Position numbers and translations under genes: made by a program. Below, piece after piece: positions 22,641 to 34,060 of a DNA stretch of 64,000 bases (the first letter of the stretch is position 1; every line of letters begins with the position of its first letter). The stretch comes from Aquatica leii. Its lineage: Eukaryota; Arthropoda; Insecta; Coleoptera; Lampyridae. The stretch is from assembly GCA_035610365.1 (NCBI GenBank), contig CM069435.1, positions 12,389,123-12,453,122 on the forward strand, written 5' to 3'. Below the pieces are notes generated by a model, which saw only the letters and a list, made by a program, of their open reading frames with translations, did not search any database and was not told the origin of the DNA.

Positions 22641-23480
22641 CAGTCCTGGGTTTTGCTTCTGCATTGACGACACGTATTGAAAGTAGTAATTTGTAATTTT
22701 TTTTTAAATAATAGCTTGTAAGTATATCTTTAATTCTTTGGGCTTGTTCAAAAGAAATTCGATCAATGACACTCGAATCAGAAGACGGAAGGATCATAGC
22801 GAGTTCTAGATATAAATCCAATTAAGATTATTGCCAATATCAATTTCTCTTTAAATCAAATAGATTATGTTAAAAATGTTTTAGTATGAAATTTGTTCCC
22901 TCTATACGATTTGTTTTCTGGACTTCGTGCCATCCCGGAGAGGATCAGTGTCAAACGAATTGTCGAACGCATAAGGCGGCATTCTTCTTGGTATAAAACG
23001 AAAGTTAAGTACAACCAAAGAAACGGCTTTCATCGGCATTTTTATTTCGAACATATCCATGCGATTTCAACTGAATAATTTTTGACTTAATTGGTAGTCT
23101 TTTGGGGGGAAAAAAATATTTCTTTCGTAATTGTATGTAGCGGGTTCTCATACCCTCGCACCTGTCGTGTCAAGATAACATTACATGATCGAAAAATTTC
23201 CATGATGACGTCACGACACCTTAGAGTGATTAGATTTGGATCAGTAGAACATTTACCGCAATTGTAGACCTGATTTGAGGTGAAGCTCAGCGCATTCAAT
23301 TATTTTAAGAATAAATCGATTGATATAGAAATTGTACTTGTGATAATAACCTATGTGAAAATAGCACAGCACATAGGCAATCTATGATAAGTCAACTAGC
23401 GCGAAGTAAAACGGTTGGTACAGTAGACACGGACTTATTATCTTAACAAAAAAAAGTGTACTATTGAAAAAATGTACTTA
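22640..23480. other. Unassigned stretch with a dispersed-repeat segment
   Basis: An open frame at 22640-22821 (-), ending in the order LSIRVVNAEAKPRTVFN, is not recognised and is interrupted. At about 23185-23215 AAATTTCCATGATGACGTCA matches a block near 8335-8357, so this holds part of the dispersed element noted there. Confidence 0.4.
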
Positions 23481-23529
23481 AAGAAGAGGGAGAAGAGGGC
23501 TTCCGTTTCGTGGTGTAATCCGATTTTTG

Positions 23530-24840
23530 GATCTCTGAAGAATAGGAATTATTTAGGATGTGTTGGGTTATTAAGTAAGTTGGATCCATTGATTGCAGAT
23601 CAATTTAAATAATTTGGAAACCATGGAAAAGAAAACCTTTCTTATCTATCAACAACTACCTGTAATAAGTTTATTGGCGTCACGGAGTAACAGGTTCTAA
23701 AAAAAATATAAACTAAATTATCAAAATATTTTTCCATTAACGTTGAGCTCGATTTGTCTCATGTTGACCAGTTAACTTTTATAACCCGCGTGTTCCCGTT
23801 GAAAGGTTTCTGAAATTTATACCTAACAAAGAACATAATTCTGAGAACCATCTTAAATTTTTTAGAGAATTGTGATGTTTCCATAAAAAATTGCAGAGGA
23901 CAAAGCTACGACAATGCTTTAAATATGTTGAGAAAGAATGATCACCTACAAGCAAAAATTAAGGAAAAATGTCAACTTGCTACCTTAGTACCTTGTGCAG
24001 AATATTCTCTTAACTCGGTTGGTGTCCATGCCGCTTAGTGCATATCAAAAGCAACTGTACGACATTTTTTCGAATTCTACCTACCGACGAAACAAATGGA
24101 CAAAATGTTTAGGTTCAAAAAAGTACTTAAAAGTCTTTAACAAACCAGATGGTCAGCAAGTCAGGTCATAAACAAATTATAGAATGTTTGCTATCTATCA
24201 CAGATGATACACAGCAGCCACGAGAAAAATAGAGAAACTAGATACAAAGTCCTTAGTCTATCCAGAGAAATAGAAAACCTAGAATTGGTCAAAATTTACA
24301 GCACTATATTGAAAAGAATCGACAAAACAAGTAATTTTCTTAAAAACCAATAATAATAATGGGCACTGCAACTAATTTGTTTACTTCACTTGAAGATTTT
24401 ATAAGTAACCTTATAAATAAATTTCATTGTTCGCCAAAGAGAAAAATCCGCAATCTGACCACAAGGACCTACCTCAAAGCAAGAGGCAAAAGCTCACACA
24501 TTTTTTGATGACTCTGGGCTATCAGTCCAAGTGAATGGAAAAGAGAATTTTAGGTGAAAACTTTTATTCCCATAATTCCCATCGGTTTGGTTTTTTTTTC
24601 TCTCGATTGAAAACTCTAAATTCCAATAAATTGAAACAAAGATGCAAAGAATTTACCGAAATCTATTATAAAGATGTTAACGACAAAGAGTTAGAGATAG
24701 AACACTGAACAGAATACTTAAAAATTGTGCAGTCTAGTGAAAATTCAAAAACTAATAGTTTTTCAAGATTATATCAACTTTTGAAAGAGAATGAAATTGA
24801 AAACGTGTTTCCAAATGTTGAAATTGCATTGAGAATCTAA
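23530..24840 (+). pseudogene. hAT-type transposase (DUF4371), second copy, broken
   Basis: Reads SKLDPLIADQFK and GNHGKENLSYLSTTTCNKFI (about 23575-23680), then LSHVDQLTFITRVFPLKGF, ENCDVSIKNCRGQSYDNALN (about 23870), LVPCAEYSLNSVGVHAA, RWSASQVINKL and ETRYKVLSLSREIENLELVK (about 24240). It ends with ENEIENVFPNVEIALRI (to about 24838), the beginning of the hAT dimerisation region. Scattered stop codons and frame changes disable it. It is cut exactly where the next residues of the dimerisation domain should follow, and a mariner-like gene takes over within 50 bases. It is a different subfamily from the relic at 13588-15570. Confidence 0.8.
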
Positions 24841-24887
24841 TGAGTTTTTCTGCTAGGTTTAAGAAAACCGTTCTACTTCCACATAAA

Positions 24888-25620
24888 AAATAGCAGCGGA
24901 GCTGAACATATTGCATCAAGCGGTGTGGAGAGTCCTCGAAAGACGTAAATATCGGCAGTTTAAGATTCATATTACCAAAATTCTCCATCCTGTAGATAGT
25001 TATCGACGGTTAGCATCTTGTAGGTTTGTGAGGGATCATTTAGACCAAAACATTACTTTTCGCAATAACGTGATATTTACGAACAAGAGTAAGTTTACAG
25101 ACTCGGGCATTTTTAATCGTCACAATGAGCACATTTGCTCAATTGCAAATACATTTATGAGGAAAATTTGACCGCGGACAGGTATTTACATTTTCTGATG
25201 ACCTTCTTTGAAGATTATCTGCAGAACGTCTAGTTCCAGCAAGACGGCGCGCCGCCACACAACGCTAGAAGAGTAGCTGACCATTTCTCAACTATATCTC
25301 CGCAAAAAATTATTTCGAACAACGGTGATGTACGTTTGCCAGCGAGGTGGCCGGATCTTTCACCTTTAGACTATTTTTTATGGGGAACAATAAAAAATCA
25401 GATCTACCAAACTGTGCCTGCCGATATTGATGAGTTGCGAAAAAACATCAATACCACTCTAAGGCTAAAATTAGGACATTTCATAAGCAATACAGAACTT
25501 GGAATAGCCTGTGGTATTGTGTTGAGAAGTAGCAGGCGGCCATTCGAGCACCTCTTATGGTTTGTCTATTTGTTTTTTTATCTACTTAATTTTGTTGTTT
25601 CTACAATTTGGATTAATTGC
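24888..25620 (+). pseudogene. Tc1/mariner-like transposase, broken
   Basis: Starts inside the helix-turn-helix region (AAELNILHQAVWRVLERR). It continues with VDSYRRLASCRFVRDHL, NNVIFTNKSKFTDSGIFNRH (first catalytic region, where the usual TDEA reads TNKS) and, after a frame change near 25170, FQQDGAPPHNARRVADHF (second Asp, about 25230). LPARWPDLSPLDYFLWG (about 25337) and SSRRPFEHLL end the protein. The family resembles insect DDE_3 transposases of the Tc1/mariner superfamily. The first catalytic Asp and its neighbour appear lost, and inverted termini were not found. It directly follows the truncated hAT gene. Confidence 0.8.
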
Positions 25621-25639
25621 AACTAAGAATAAATTTCTG

Positions 25640-27560
25640 GGTTTTCCTGTTGCTCTTAATTTAAAACTTAATAGTTAACTGAGCGTTCAAACTCTAAATT
25701 TTATCAACAGTCCAAAATTTTGTTAAACAAAAGTGTTCCCAAAGCACTCCGCACAAAAATGATTCTTTTTTAATTTCGTTTAAAATAAAAGACTTCAAAA
25801 TATCATGTGATAGATGATCGTAATCAGAAAAAAAACTGTATTAAAAAATGTAAAAATCCAATATGACGTCCGTAAAAAAAACAAAGTAAAGCGTTGTCAC
25901 TCTTGCATCTAAAATGTCACAGAAATTTTGATGACAGATTTAGATTTCTTACAAGAAACTACCTTGAATTTAAAAACGTCGAGCTTTGTCTATTTTCGCT
26001 AAAAAATAAAAACGAAAATCAAGTTTTTCAATTTTTTTGTGATAATTAAAAAAAAGACAGATGAGATTTTCTTTCAGATTATTGATCAGCCTAAAAATGC
26101 GCAACTTTTGTCTAATTTAACCGATATTGTATCTCATAATAACCGATATACCCATGCTTGAAGTCGAAAAACGGGCACTCTGTATACATATATATATATG
26201 TATAAAAAATTGTTCTACAATTAAGCTTCAAATAATTAGATTAAGTACCTAATTAATATTTCTTTTAAAAAATCACATATTATTCTTAACGTTAATCTCA
26301 AAACAGAATTATCGTTATATGCAAAACCGTATAAGATAACTTATATGCAAAAGCCGTTATAAAATTGAATAATTTGGTTATCGACTCTCACCCATATTGT
26401 ACTATTTTTACCATCTCTAAAAAGACACATTTATATATTTATACATTTTTTCAGATGCATTTTTAATACCTTCACAACAAAAACTTTTCATAAAAAGTTT
26501 AATTTTAAAAGAAAGTGTTTTCATGCATAAGTTAAACAAAAAAAAACAGAATAATACAAGCGTATAAAAAAGAAAACCTACAAGATTTAGTGTAACGATA
26601 AATCTGCTTAAGAACATAAATGATAATAATCTGTAAAACAAAAACAAAAAAAATATTTTCGTATTCTTAAATTTTTTTGTAAAATTAAATGTATGTAGCT
26701 GCAAAATTTTTAATTAATTTCTTTTTAAAATTCCATTCGAACGAAGTAATTTAGTGACAATAAAATTAAAAGAAAATATGACTAAATAAGTATTTACGAA
26801 TCTTCAAAAAATCGTATAATTTAAAATTTAAATAATATTGATATTTGACATAGTATGTGTTACATGTTACATAAGTTTAGTCAAGCGATTTTTATTAAAA
26901 TTTTGTGCTTAAAATGCGTTTTTTCGTAAATATAATCATAATTAAAACGTAATTTTATTTAAAATTTGATAAAATACTATACCAATTCAAAAAAAGCGTT
27001 CAAGTGTTTGAAGCATGAATTCATCATTTAAAGCGATGAGATTTGACGATGTACTGTTCCGAACTTTGCGCAAAGCGTTTTGTTACGTGCAGAATAGATG
27101 TAATTAATGTCTACTAATTTTATCGTTTGTTACATTATGTTAAAACTTCAACTAGATTAACTACAAAACGCGTTAAATGTGAAGGAATTTGTGGTATTTG
27201 CTTCGAAATTTTTGTCTCTTGCAAATTATTTCGCATGTATCTGCGGTTATTTGCTTTGTTACAGAAATAATTTGAAATAATATTTAAACTTGCTTATAAA
27301 ATGTTTATATAATTACATTGTGTTACTGTTTTACACTTATTGTTACAACATTTGCATAGAATTTAGTACATACACGTTCTACATCTTATTTATGTTTATC
27401 ATTAACATATTTAAACGTGTATATACATGTTACTTGTCTTGAAGGTATACTGATTTACGTACACAAAGTAATATATAATATAGTTAAAAAAACTAAGATA
27501 AACATTGAAGCAATTAAAATTTAAAAAAACTAACTACAAGAAACTTGTAAATAAATACCC
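25640..27560. other. AT-rich stretch, no gene seen
   Basis: Contains a short TA/CA microsatellite at about 26184-26206 (ATACATATATATATATGTAT). Open frames are Phe/Lys-rich and compositional. Confidence 0.6.
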
Positions 27561-27574
27561 AAACACGATACATT

Positions 27575-28745
27575 AATAGTATTAGGAGACTACAATGGAA
27601 AAATAGGAAGAGAAGATTTTATAAAAAACTTGGCTAGGAAAAAAACTATCCACAAAATAACAACAGATAAGGGGATGATGTTATGTCACCTAGCAACACA
27701 AACAGACCTGTAAATTATAAGTACGAAATTTAAACATAAAAAATAACATACAATCACATGGAATATACCTGGAAAGAATAAAGACAATCCAATAGACCAT
27801 ATTTTAATCAGAAGGAAAAGAGAGCAGGATTGATGATGTAAGATCATGCAGAGGAACTAGCGTAGGAACAGATCACAACCTGGTTATAGCAAAAATGAAA
27901 CAAAGAATGGTTAAAGAAAAACATAAACAACGTAAAAAGAAATGTGACATAGAAAAACTAGAAAAAGAAAAAGAAAAGAAGACATACGAAAATGAGATAA
28001 ACAACCTACTACAGAAAGAGAACAAAAAAGAGTGGAATACAATTAATACAATTATCATAAAATTGGCAGAAAAGATAATTGGCACAAAACGAGTTAAAAA
28101 TAGAAGCAGATGGTTTGACGATGAATGCGAAAAGATAATAATGAGAAAGAGAAAAGCAAGAATAAAATGGATAAGAACCAGCAAGCAAGAACATTACGAG
28201 AACTACAGAGAATAAGAAAAAATGGCGCAAAATTAATGACAGAAAAGAAACGTGAGTACTTCAAAAAAATAATAGATGAAATAAGGAATGATAATAACAG
28301 CAATACTAAAGAATGCCAACAGTTAAGGGCGCAAAAAACAACCGCAAAAAAACAAAAAAAAATAACAAGAAGAATCACACGATGAAGATAAAGAGGGCAA
28401 CATAGAGACAAGAGCACCACAAAAACAAGAAATCGAAAAAATTATAAATAAGATAAAAAATAAAAAAGGTGCAGAAACAGATAATATATGTAACGAAATG
28501 TTAATGTATGGGGGAAAAGGACTGTGAGAAGGATTATACGAAGCAATAAGTAAAGCATGGGAAAACGGAAACAATACCGCATGAATGGAAAATAGGAATT
28601 ATTAGAACAATACCCAAAAAAAGAGATTTAATAAATTGTGACAACTACAGGCAAATAACAGTACAAAACACAAGGTACAAAATACTAACTATAATTATAC
28701 AAAAAAGATTAAACGAATACACAGAAAAGACCATCGGTGAATTGT
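27575..28745 (+). pseudogene. Non-LTR retrotransposon: endonuclease to partial RT, broken
   Basis: The C-terminal half of an exonuclease-endonuclease-phosphatase domain opens with LGDYNGKIGRE and continues TTDKGMMLCHLATQTDL, WNIPGKNKDNPIDHILIRR and SVGTDHNLVIAKM. The linker RSRWFDDECEKIIMRKRKAR follows, then the early RT region (IINKIKNKKGAETDNI, EMLMYGGKGL, IPHEWKIGIIRTIPKKRD, NYRQITVQNTRYKIL). It stops at TIGELLI near 28748, before the RT catalytic box. The endonuclease start is absent. An N-terminal endonuclease piece of similar type lies inverted at about 31115-31440. The clade (RTE-like or related) is uncertain. Confidence 0.8.
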
Positions 28746-28747
28746 TA

Positions 28748-28935
28748 ATTTAGAATAAGTTTTTTTATAATACCGAAGCCTTCCACGGCCGGAATCTATA
28801 CTAAGATAAGAATGTATTCCGGGTTTGGACCATGTCATTGTTGTTGTAACCGAAGTTGGCAACGTTTCGCCCACTTTCGTAAGGGGCTTCATCAGGGCTG
28901 ATTCACACAAATCAATTCGGAAACTCGAATAATAA
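28748..28935 (-). repeat. GC-richer repeat fragment with hammerhead-like core (Penelope-like?)
   Basis: Sharply different composition from its flanks. On the minus strand it contains CTGATGA, a short hairpin and GAAAC, then GTTGCCAACTTCGGTTACAAC. CTGATGA...GAAAC cores near element ends are known from Penelope-like retroelements and some satellites. The fragment lies exactly between the non-LTR relic and the BEL/Pao relic. Confidence 0.4.
28864..28895 (-). ncRNA. Hammerhead-ribozyme-like core (incomplete)
   Basis: CTGATGA (28895-28889) and GAAAC (28868-28864) flank a stem GCCC/GGGC with a loop containing TTACGAAA, which is the conserved CUGAUGA - stem II - GAAA layout. I could not place a convincing stem I or the NUH cleavage site, so activity is doubtful. 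Confidence 0.3.
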
Positions 28936-28948
28936 CAAAAATACGCAA

Positions 28949-31110
28949 ACAATGGCAATTATTCTTGCACCTTATGCAAACAAAATCATTTGCTTCATGC
29001 ATGCCCTAAATTTTTAGCTTTCACTGTACAGCAAAGGTTTGACAAAATCAATGAATTAAAAATTTGCAAAAATTGCTTAAAACATAGCAATCAGTCAAAG
29101 TGCACCTCAAAATCTAAATGTAAACACTGTCAAAGGGCACACAATAGTCCTTTGCGTTTTACAAAGCGTTCCAATCCCGAACCTACGCCAAATATTAATG
29201 AGGTTAAATCAAATGATTACAGTACTCCTACTACTTCAAATGCTTCACATTCCGTAACTACCTTAGCTTGTGCAAGTGTGCACACAAATCAAGTTTTACT
29301 CTCCACGGCAATTGTTAAAGTAAAAACTAATGACAATAAATGGATTCATGCTAGGTGTCTTTTGGATTCAGGATCACAATCCAATTTCATTTCCAGTGAT
29401 CTCTTATCTAAACTAAAGCGTACTCCCATTCCGGTAAACATATCAGTAATCTTTGCATAATAACTTTGAAACTGAACTTTCTTGTTTACAGAAAACCTTC
29501 CAATAAAGAGCTCCAGCAATTCAAACATTGCCATTCCATCTAATATTAAATTAACTTAAGACAAATTTCATAAATCTGCCCCAGTGGTTGTTCTACTTGG
29601 CGCGAGTCATTTTTACCCTTTAATGTGCATAGGTCAAGTATCATTAGATAAGCACAAACCAATATTGCAGAAAACTCTTCTTGGCTGGATAATATCGGGT
29701 ACTCTTGTTTCTCGAACTAATCATCCAAACACTAATTCAGATGCCAACGTAGTTTATACGAACTGTGCTATTAGCAACTCTTCTTTAAACTCTGATGACA
29801 TGCTTCATGATTCGATCACTAAGTTTTGGCAGACTGAAAAGGTTGAGCCCAAGAGCAAATTTTCATTGTTATCTAGAGAAGAGAAATTTTGTGAAACTCA
29901 TTTCGCTAAGACTATCTCTCATGACCAAGATGGAAAACTCGTCGTATCCATTCCATTCAATCGCAAGCTTTCGCAATCAGGCGATTCCAAACAGCGAGCC
30001 TTAGATTGTTTCAATAATCTAGAGAAGAAATTATCTAAGAATGATCTTCTTCTCGAACAATATTCTAAATTCATACGCGAATACGTTGAATTAGGTCGTG
30101 CCACTAAAATTTCCAGTGAAGACGATGACGCATCAACAAACACTTGAGGGCAACTTGTGTATTAACAGTATACCAAGATTTTACCTTCCACATCATGCCG
30201 CGATTAAGTCAAACTCCCTTACCACAAAATTACGCGTAGTATTTGATGGCAGTGCCAAATCTGATACAAATATCTCCATAAACAATACTCAAATTGTTGG
30301 CCCAATGCATTAATATGATCTTTTTTCTATTTTGCTACGGTTTCGCCCACACAAAATTGCACTCACTGGCGACTGCGAAAAAATGTACAGAATGATAAAT
30401 ACTCACCCACAATTTAAAAAACTCCATTGCATTTTTTGGCGTGATCAAACGATCCCATCGGTTAAAGGCCGTTACCAGTTATCTGGCCACTAAAAGTTTA
30501 CAATATTTAGCCAATCAATACCAAGAAACATTTCCAAAAACTTCTAATGTTCTTAGATCCTGTTTTTATATGGACGATTTACTTTACACTACAAAAACAG
30601 TACAAGAAATTCTTCAGGTAAAGGACGAATTAACCCAAATTCTTTCATCTGTCAACATACCCTTAAGAAAATTTTTATCCAATGTTCCAGAAGTATTGGA
30701 AAATCCTTCCAATTCCGATACTTCTCTTTTAAGTATTCCACTTGGCGAACGATCCAATGCAAAGGCACTTGGTATTTCTTGGAATGCCCTATCAGATACC
30801 ATTTATTACTCTATTACATAACCATACTTTCAATGGTATCTCAGTGCTTTGACCCCCTTGGGCTTCTATCTCCGGCTTTAATCACCGAAAAGATTCCGAT
30901 GCAAAAATTATGGGACCTAAAGATTACCAGGGACGAGTCTGTACCACACATAATCAACTCCGAATGGAATCAATTTCAAAATCAGTTAACTCTTTTTCGT
31001 GACTTACAAATTCCTCGATGTGTCATCTCGATCTCATCCAATAAAATAGAACTTCATGGTTTTTCGGACAGTAGTTCCACTGCTTATGCTGCTTGTATTT
31101 ATGTAAGGTG
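28949..31110 (+). pseudogene. BEL/Pao LTR retrotransposon gag-pol remnant
   Basis: Begins in a zinc knuckle (CTLCKQNHLLHACPKF), followed by a second Cys-rich stretch (CKNCLKHSNQSKC..CKHC) and the aspartic protease motif CLLDSGSQSNFIS (about 29360). Then come VVVLLGASHFYPL and LQKTLLGWIISG, the long linker typical of BEL, and RT with RFYLPHHAAIKSNS, TKLRVVFDGSAKSDTN, LRFRPHKIALTGDCEKMY and the catalytic FYMDDLLY (about 30570). The RNase H-proximal region QCFDPLGLLSPALITEKIPM and ELHGFSDSSSTAYAACIYVR ends near 31110. Multiple frame changes (near 29460, 29530, 30140, 30440, 30830) and stops are present. LTRs, integrase and the start of gag are missing. Confidence 0.85.
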
Positions 31111-31114
31111 CCAG

Positions 31115-31440
31115 AATCGTGGTCAATGTTCTTCTCTGTGCTATTTCCAGTGTCATAATTCTCGAGCTGATTCCCTCAAACTTACTTACTGCATTATCTA
31201 CTTCCTCAGCTATAATTAATACTACTCATTTGCTCTTTGGTTTTCTTGCTTTCCTTAGTAGTATAATTTATATTTATCAATTAGTAATTTACTTCCTAAT
31301 GTGTTTTTCTTTGTTACGCTTATTCCCATAATTTTCATATCACAGTGTTTCATCTCTTCCACAATCTCGCATTCTTTTCCTGTTAATGTTGTTATATTCC
31401 ACGTTCCAATTTAAAATGTTTATTTGTTTCTATTTTTATT
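31115..31440 (-). pseudogene. Non-LTR endonuclease N-terminal fragment, inverted
   Basis: On the minus strand IGTWNITTLTGKECEIVEEM, then CDMKIMGISVTKK and SKLLIDKYKLYY form the start of an EEP endonuclease of the type seen in the plus-strand relic at 27575. AEEVDNAVSKFEGISSRI follows in a shifted frame. It directly abuts the end of the BEL/Pao relic. It is short and broken. Confidence 0.65.
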
Positions 31441-31737
31441 TTGCATATATCTATTTCTCCTTGTTTTTGTTTTATTTTCAGCATATCTTTGCTAATTCCT
31501 AGTTCATGGCGGTCGTTTCCTTTTGTAGCAGTCTGGACTAATTCGTTATTATTCGTAATTGTTTTCTTAACCTTTCATCATCTTTGTTTTGTGGTAATAT
31601 TTAGCTTATTTTTCTAGTTTTCTGCTTTTTTTTAGGGATATTTTCTATTTCAATGATTTATTATAATTTTATATAATTTTTAGTATAAATAATATAAATC
31701 ATTTCAATAAACATGTATTTAAACATATAATTGTAAT

Positions 31738-34056
31738 AGTGCGACTTTCACAACGATAGTCATTTTCGAATTTTCTGCAAATTTTTTTATAACTAGATTA
31801 AGCAATTAGTGACAACATATTAAAAAATTACGATGAGACTATTTCTTAAAAAAGTTATTTTACGTCGAATTCACTACAACGCTCAGCTTACATTCCCGCA
31901 TAAACAAACGCAATTTTCACAAAGATAGTTATTTTTTATTTATCTGAAAAATTGTTTATAACTATAGCAAACAATTAATAACAACATATCAAAAAATTAC
32001 AATGAGGATATTTCTTAAAAAAAAGTTATTTTACGTCGAATTCACAGCAACGGTCAGCGTACATTCCCGCATAAACAAACGCGATTTTCACAACAAGAGT
32101 CATTTTTGATTTTTCTGAAAATTTGTTTATAACTATAGTAAACAATTAATAACAACATATCAAAAAATTACAATGAAGATATTTCTTAAAAAAAAGTTAT
32201 TTTACGTCGAATTCACAGCAACGGTCAACGTACATTCCCGCATAAACAAACGCAATTTTCACAACAAGAGTCATTTTTGATTTTTCTGAAAATTTGTTTA
32301 TAACTATAGTAAACAATTAATAACAACATATTAAAAAATTACGATGAGGCTATTTCTTAAAAAAAAGTTATTTTACGTCGAATTCACAGCAACGGTCAGC
32401 GTACATTCCCGCATAAACAAACGCAATTTTCACAACAAGAGTCATCTTTAATTTTTCTGAAAATTTGTTTATAACTATAGTAAACAATTAATAACAACAT
32501 ATTAAAAATTACGATGAGGCTATTTCTTAAAAAAAAGTTACTTTACTTCGAATTTACAGCATCGGTCAGCGTACAATCCCGCATAAACAAACGCAATTTT
32601 CACAAAAATAGTTATTTTTTATTTATCTGCAAATTTGTTTATAACTATATTAAACAATTAATAACAACATATCAAAAAATTACAATGAGGATATTTCTTA
32701 AAAAAAAGTTATTTTACGTCGACTTCACAGCAACGGTCAGCGTACATTCCCGCATAAACAAACGCAATTTTCACAACAAGAGTCATTTTTGATTTTTCTG
32801 AAAATTTGTTTATAACTATAGTAAACAATTAATAACAACATATTAAAAAATTACGATGAGGCTATTTCTTAAAAAAAAGTTATTTTACGTCGAATTCACA
32901 GCAACGGTCAGCGTACATTCCCGCATAAACAAACGCAATTTTCACAACAAGAGTCATCTTTAATTTTTCTGAAAATTTGTTTATAACTATAGTAAACAAT
33001 TAATAACAACATATTAAAAAATTACGATGAGGCTATTTCTTAAAAAAAAGTTACTTTACTTCGAATTTACAGCATCGGTCAGCGTACAATCCCGCATAAA
33101 CAAACGCAATTTTCACAAAAATAGTTATTTTTTATTTATCTGCAAATTTGTTTATAACTATATTAAACAATTAATAACAACATATCAAAAAATTACAATG
33201 AGGATATTTCTTAAAAAAAAGTTATTTTACGTCGACTTCACAGCAACGGTCAGCGTACATTCCCGCATAAACAAACGCAATTTTCACAACAAGAGTCATT
33301 TTTGATTTTTCTGAAAATTTGTTTATAACTATAGTAAACAATTAATAACAACATATTAAAAAATTACGATGAGGCTATTTCTTAAAAAAAAGTTACTTTA
33401 CGTCGAATTCACAGCAACGGTCAGCGTACATTCCCGCATAAACAAACGCAATTTTCACAACAAGAGTCATCTTTAATTTTTCTGAAAATTTGTTTATAAC
33501 TATAGTAAACAATTAATAACAACATATTAAAAAATTACGATGAGGCTATTTCTTAAAAAAAAGTTACTTTACTTCGAATTTACAGCATCGGTCAGCGTAC
33601 AATCCCGCATAAACAAACGCAATTTTCACAACAAGAGTCATCTTTAATTTTTCTGAAAATTTGTTTATAACTATAGTAAACAATTACTAACAACATATAA
33701 AAAAATTACGATGCGGTTAATTCTTAAAAAAAAAGTTATTATTTACGGCAACTGCTCAGCGAAGTACTGAATCCTATTCTCATAGGTATCAACCGCGAAA
33801 TTCAAGTATCTGACGCAGATAGTAATAGTTATATATATTAAACAATTAATAACAACATATCAAAAAATTACAATGAGGATATTTCTTAAAAAAAGTTATT
33901 TTACGTCGACTTCACAGCAACGGTCAGCGTACATTCCCGCATAAACAAACGCAATTTTCACCAAAGATAGTCATTTTCGATTTTTCTGCAAATTTGTTTA
34001 TAACTAGATTAAACAATTATTCACAACATATCAAAAAATTACGATTAGGCTAAGGG
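31738..34056. repeat. 171-bp satellite array with trimeric higher-order repeat
   Basis: A monomer containing ATGAGGCTATTTCTTAAA, GTCAGCGTACATTCCCGC, ATAAACAAACGCAATTTTCAC and AACAATTAATAACAACATAT recurs. ATGAG starts at about 31832, 32001, 32172, 32343, 32513, 32684, 32855, 33026, 33197, 33368, 33539, 33710, 33872 and 34043. Steps are 169-171 bp except for one 162-bp variant. Blocks starting 32513 and 33026 are nearly identical over 513 bp, so three monomers form a higher-order unit. The open frames here arise from the repeat and are not genes. The array is split at 34057 by a piggyBac element. Confidence 0.95.
33710..33871. repeat. Variant 162-bp monomer with foreign central segment
   Basis: Starts like a normal monomer, then reads GGCAACTGCTCAGCGAAGTA and ATCAACCGCGAAATTCAAGT before returning to AACAATTAATAACAACATAT. 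The same segment closes the array at about 36898-36970. It may be the original end of an element that carries the tandem repeats. Confidence 0.7.
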
Positions 34057-34060
34057 TTAA

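Noticed and set aside
22640..22821. Minus-strand ORF with AEAKPRTVFN as a gene
   Set aside because: No family recognised, overlaps the Gypsy end, no start or regulatory context.
28009..28420. Long Phe/Ser-rich minus-strand ORFs
   Set aside because: Antisense shadows of the Lys-rich non-LTR endonuclease region.
32514..33305. Two identical 92-codon ORFs 513 bp apart
   Set aside because: They lie wholly in the 171-bp satellite and arise from its higher-order repetition.
31738..34056. CRISPR-like regular repeats
   Set aside because: Units are contiguous 171-bp monomers without unique spacers, in a eukaryotic context.
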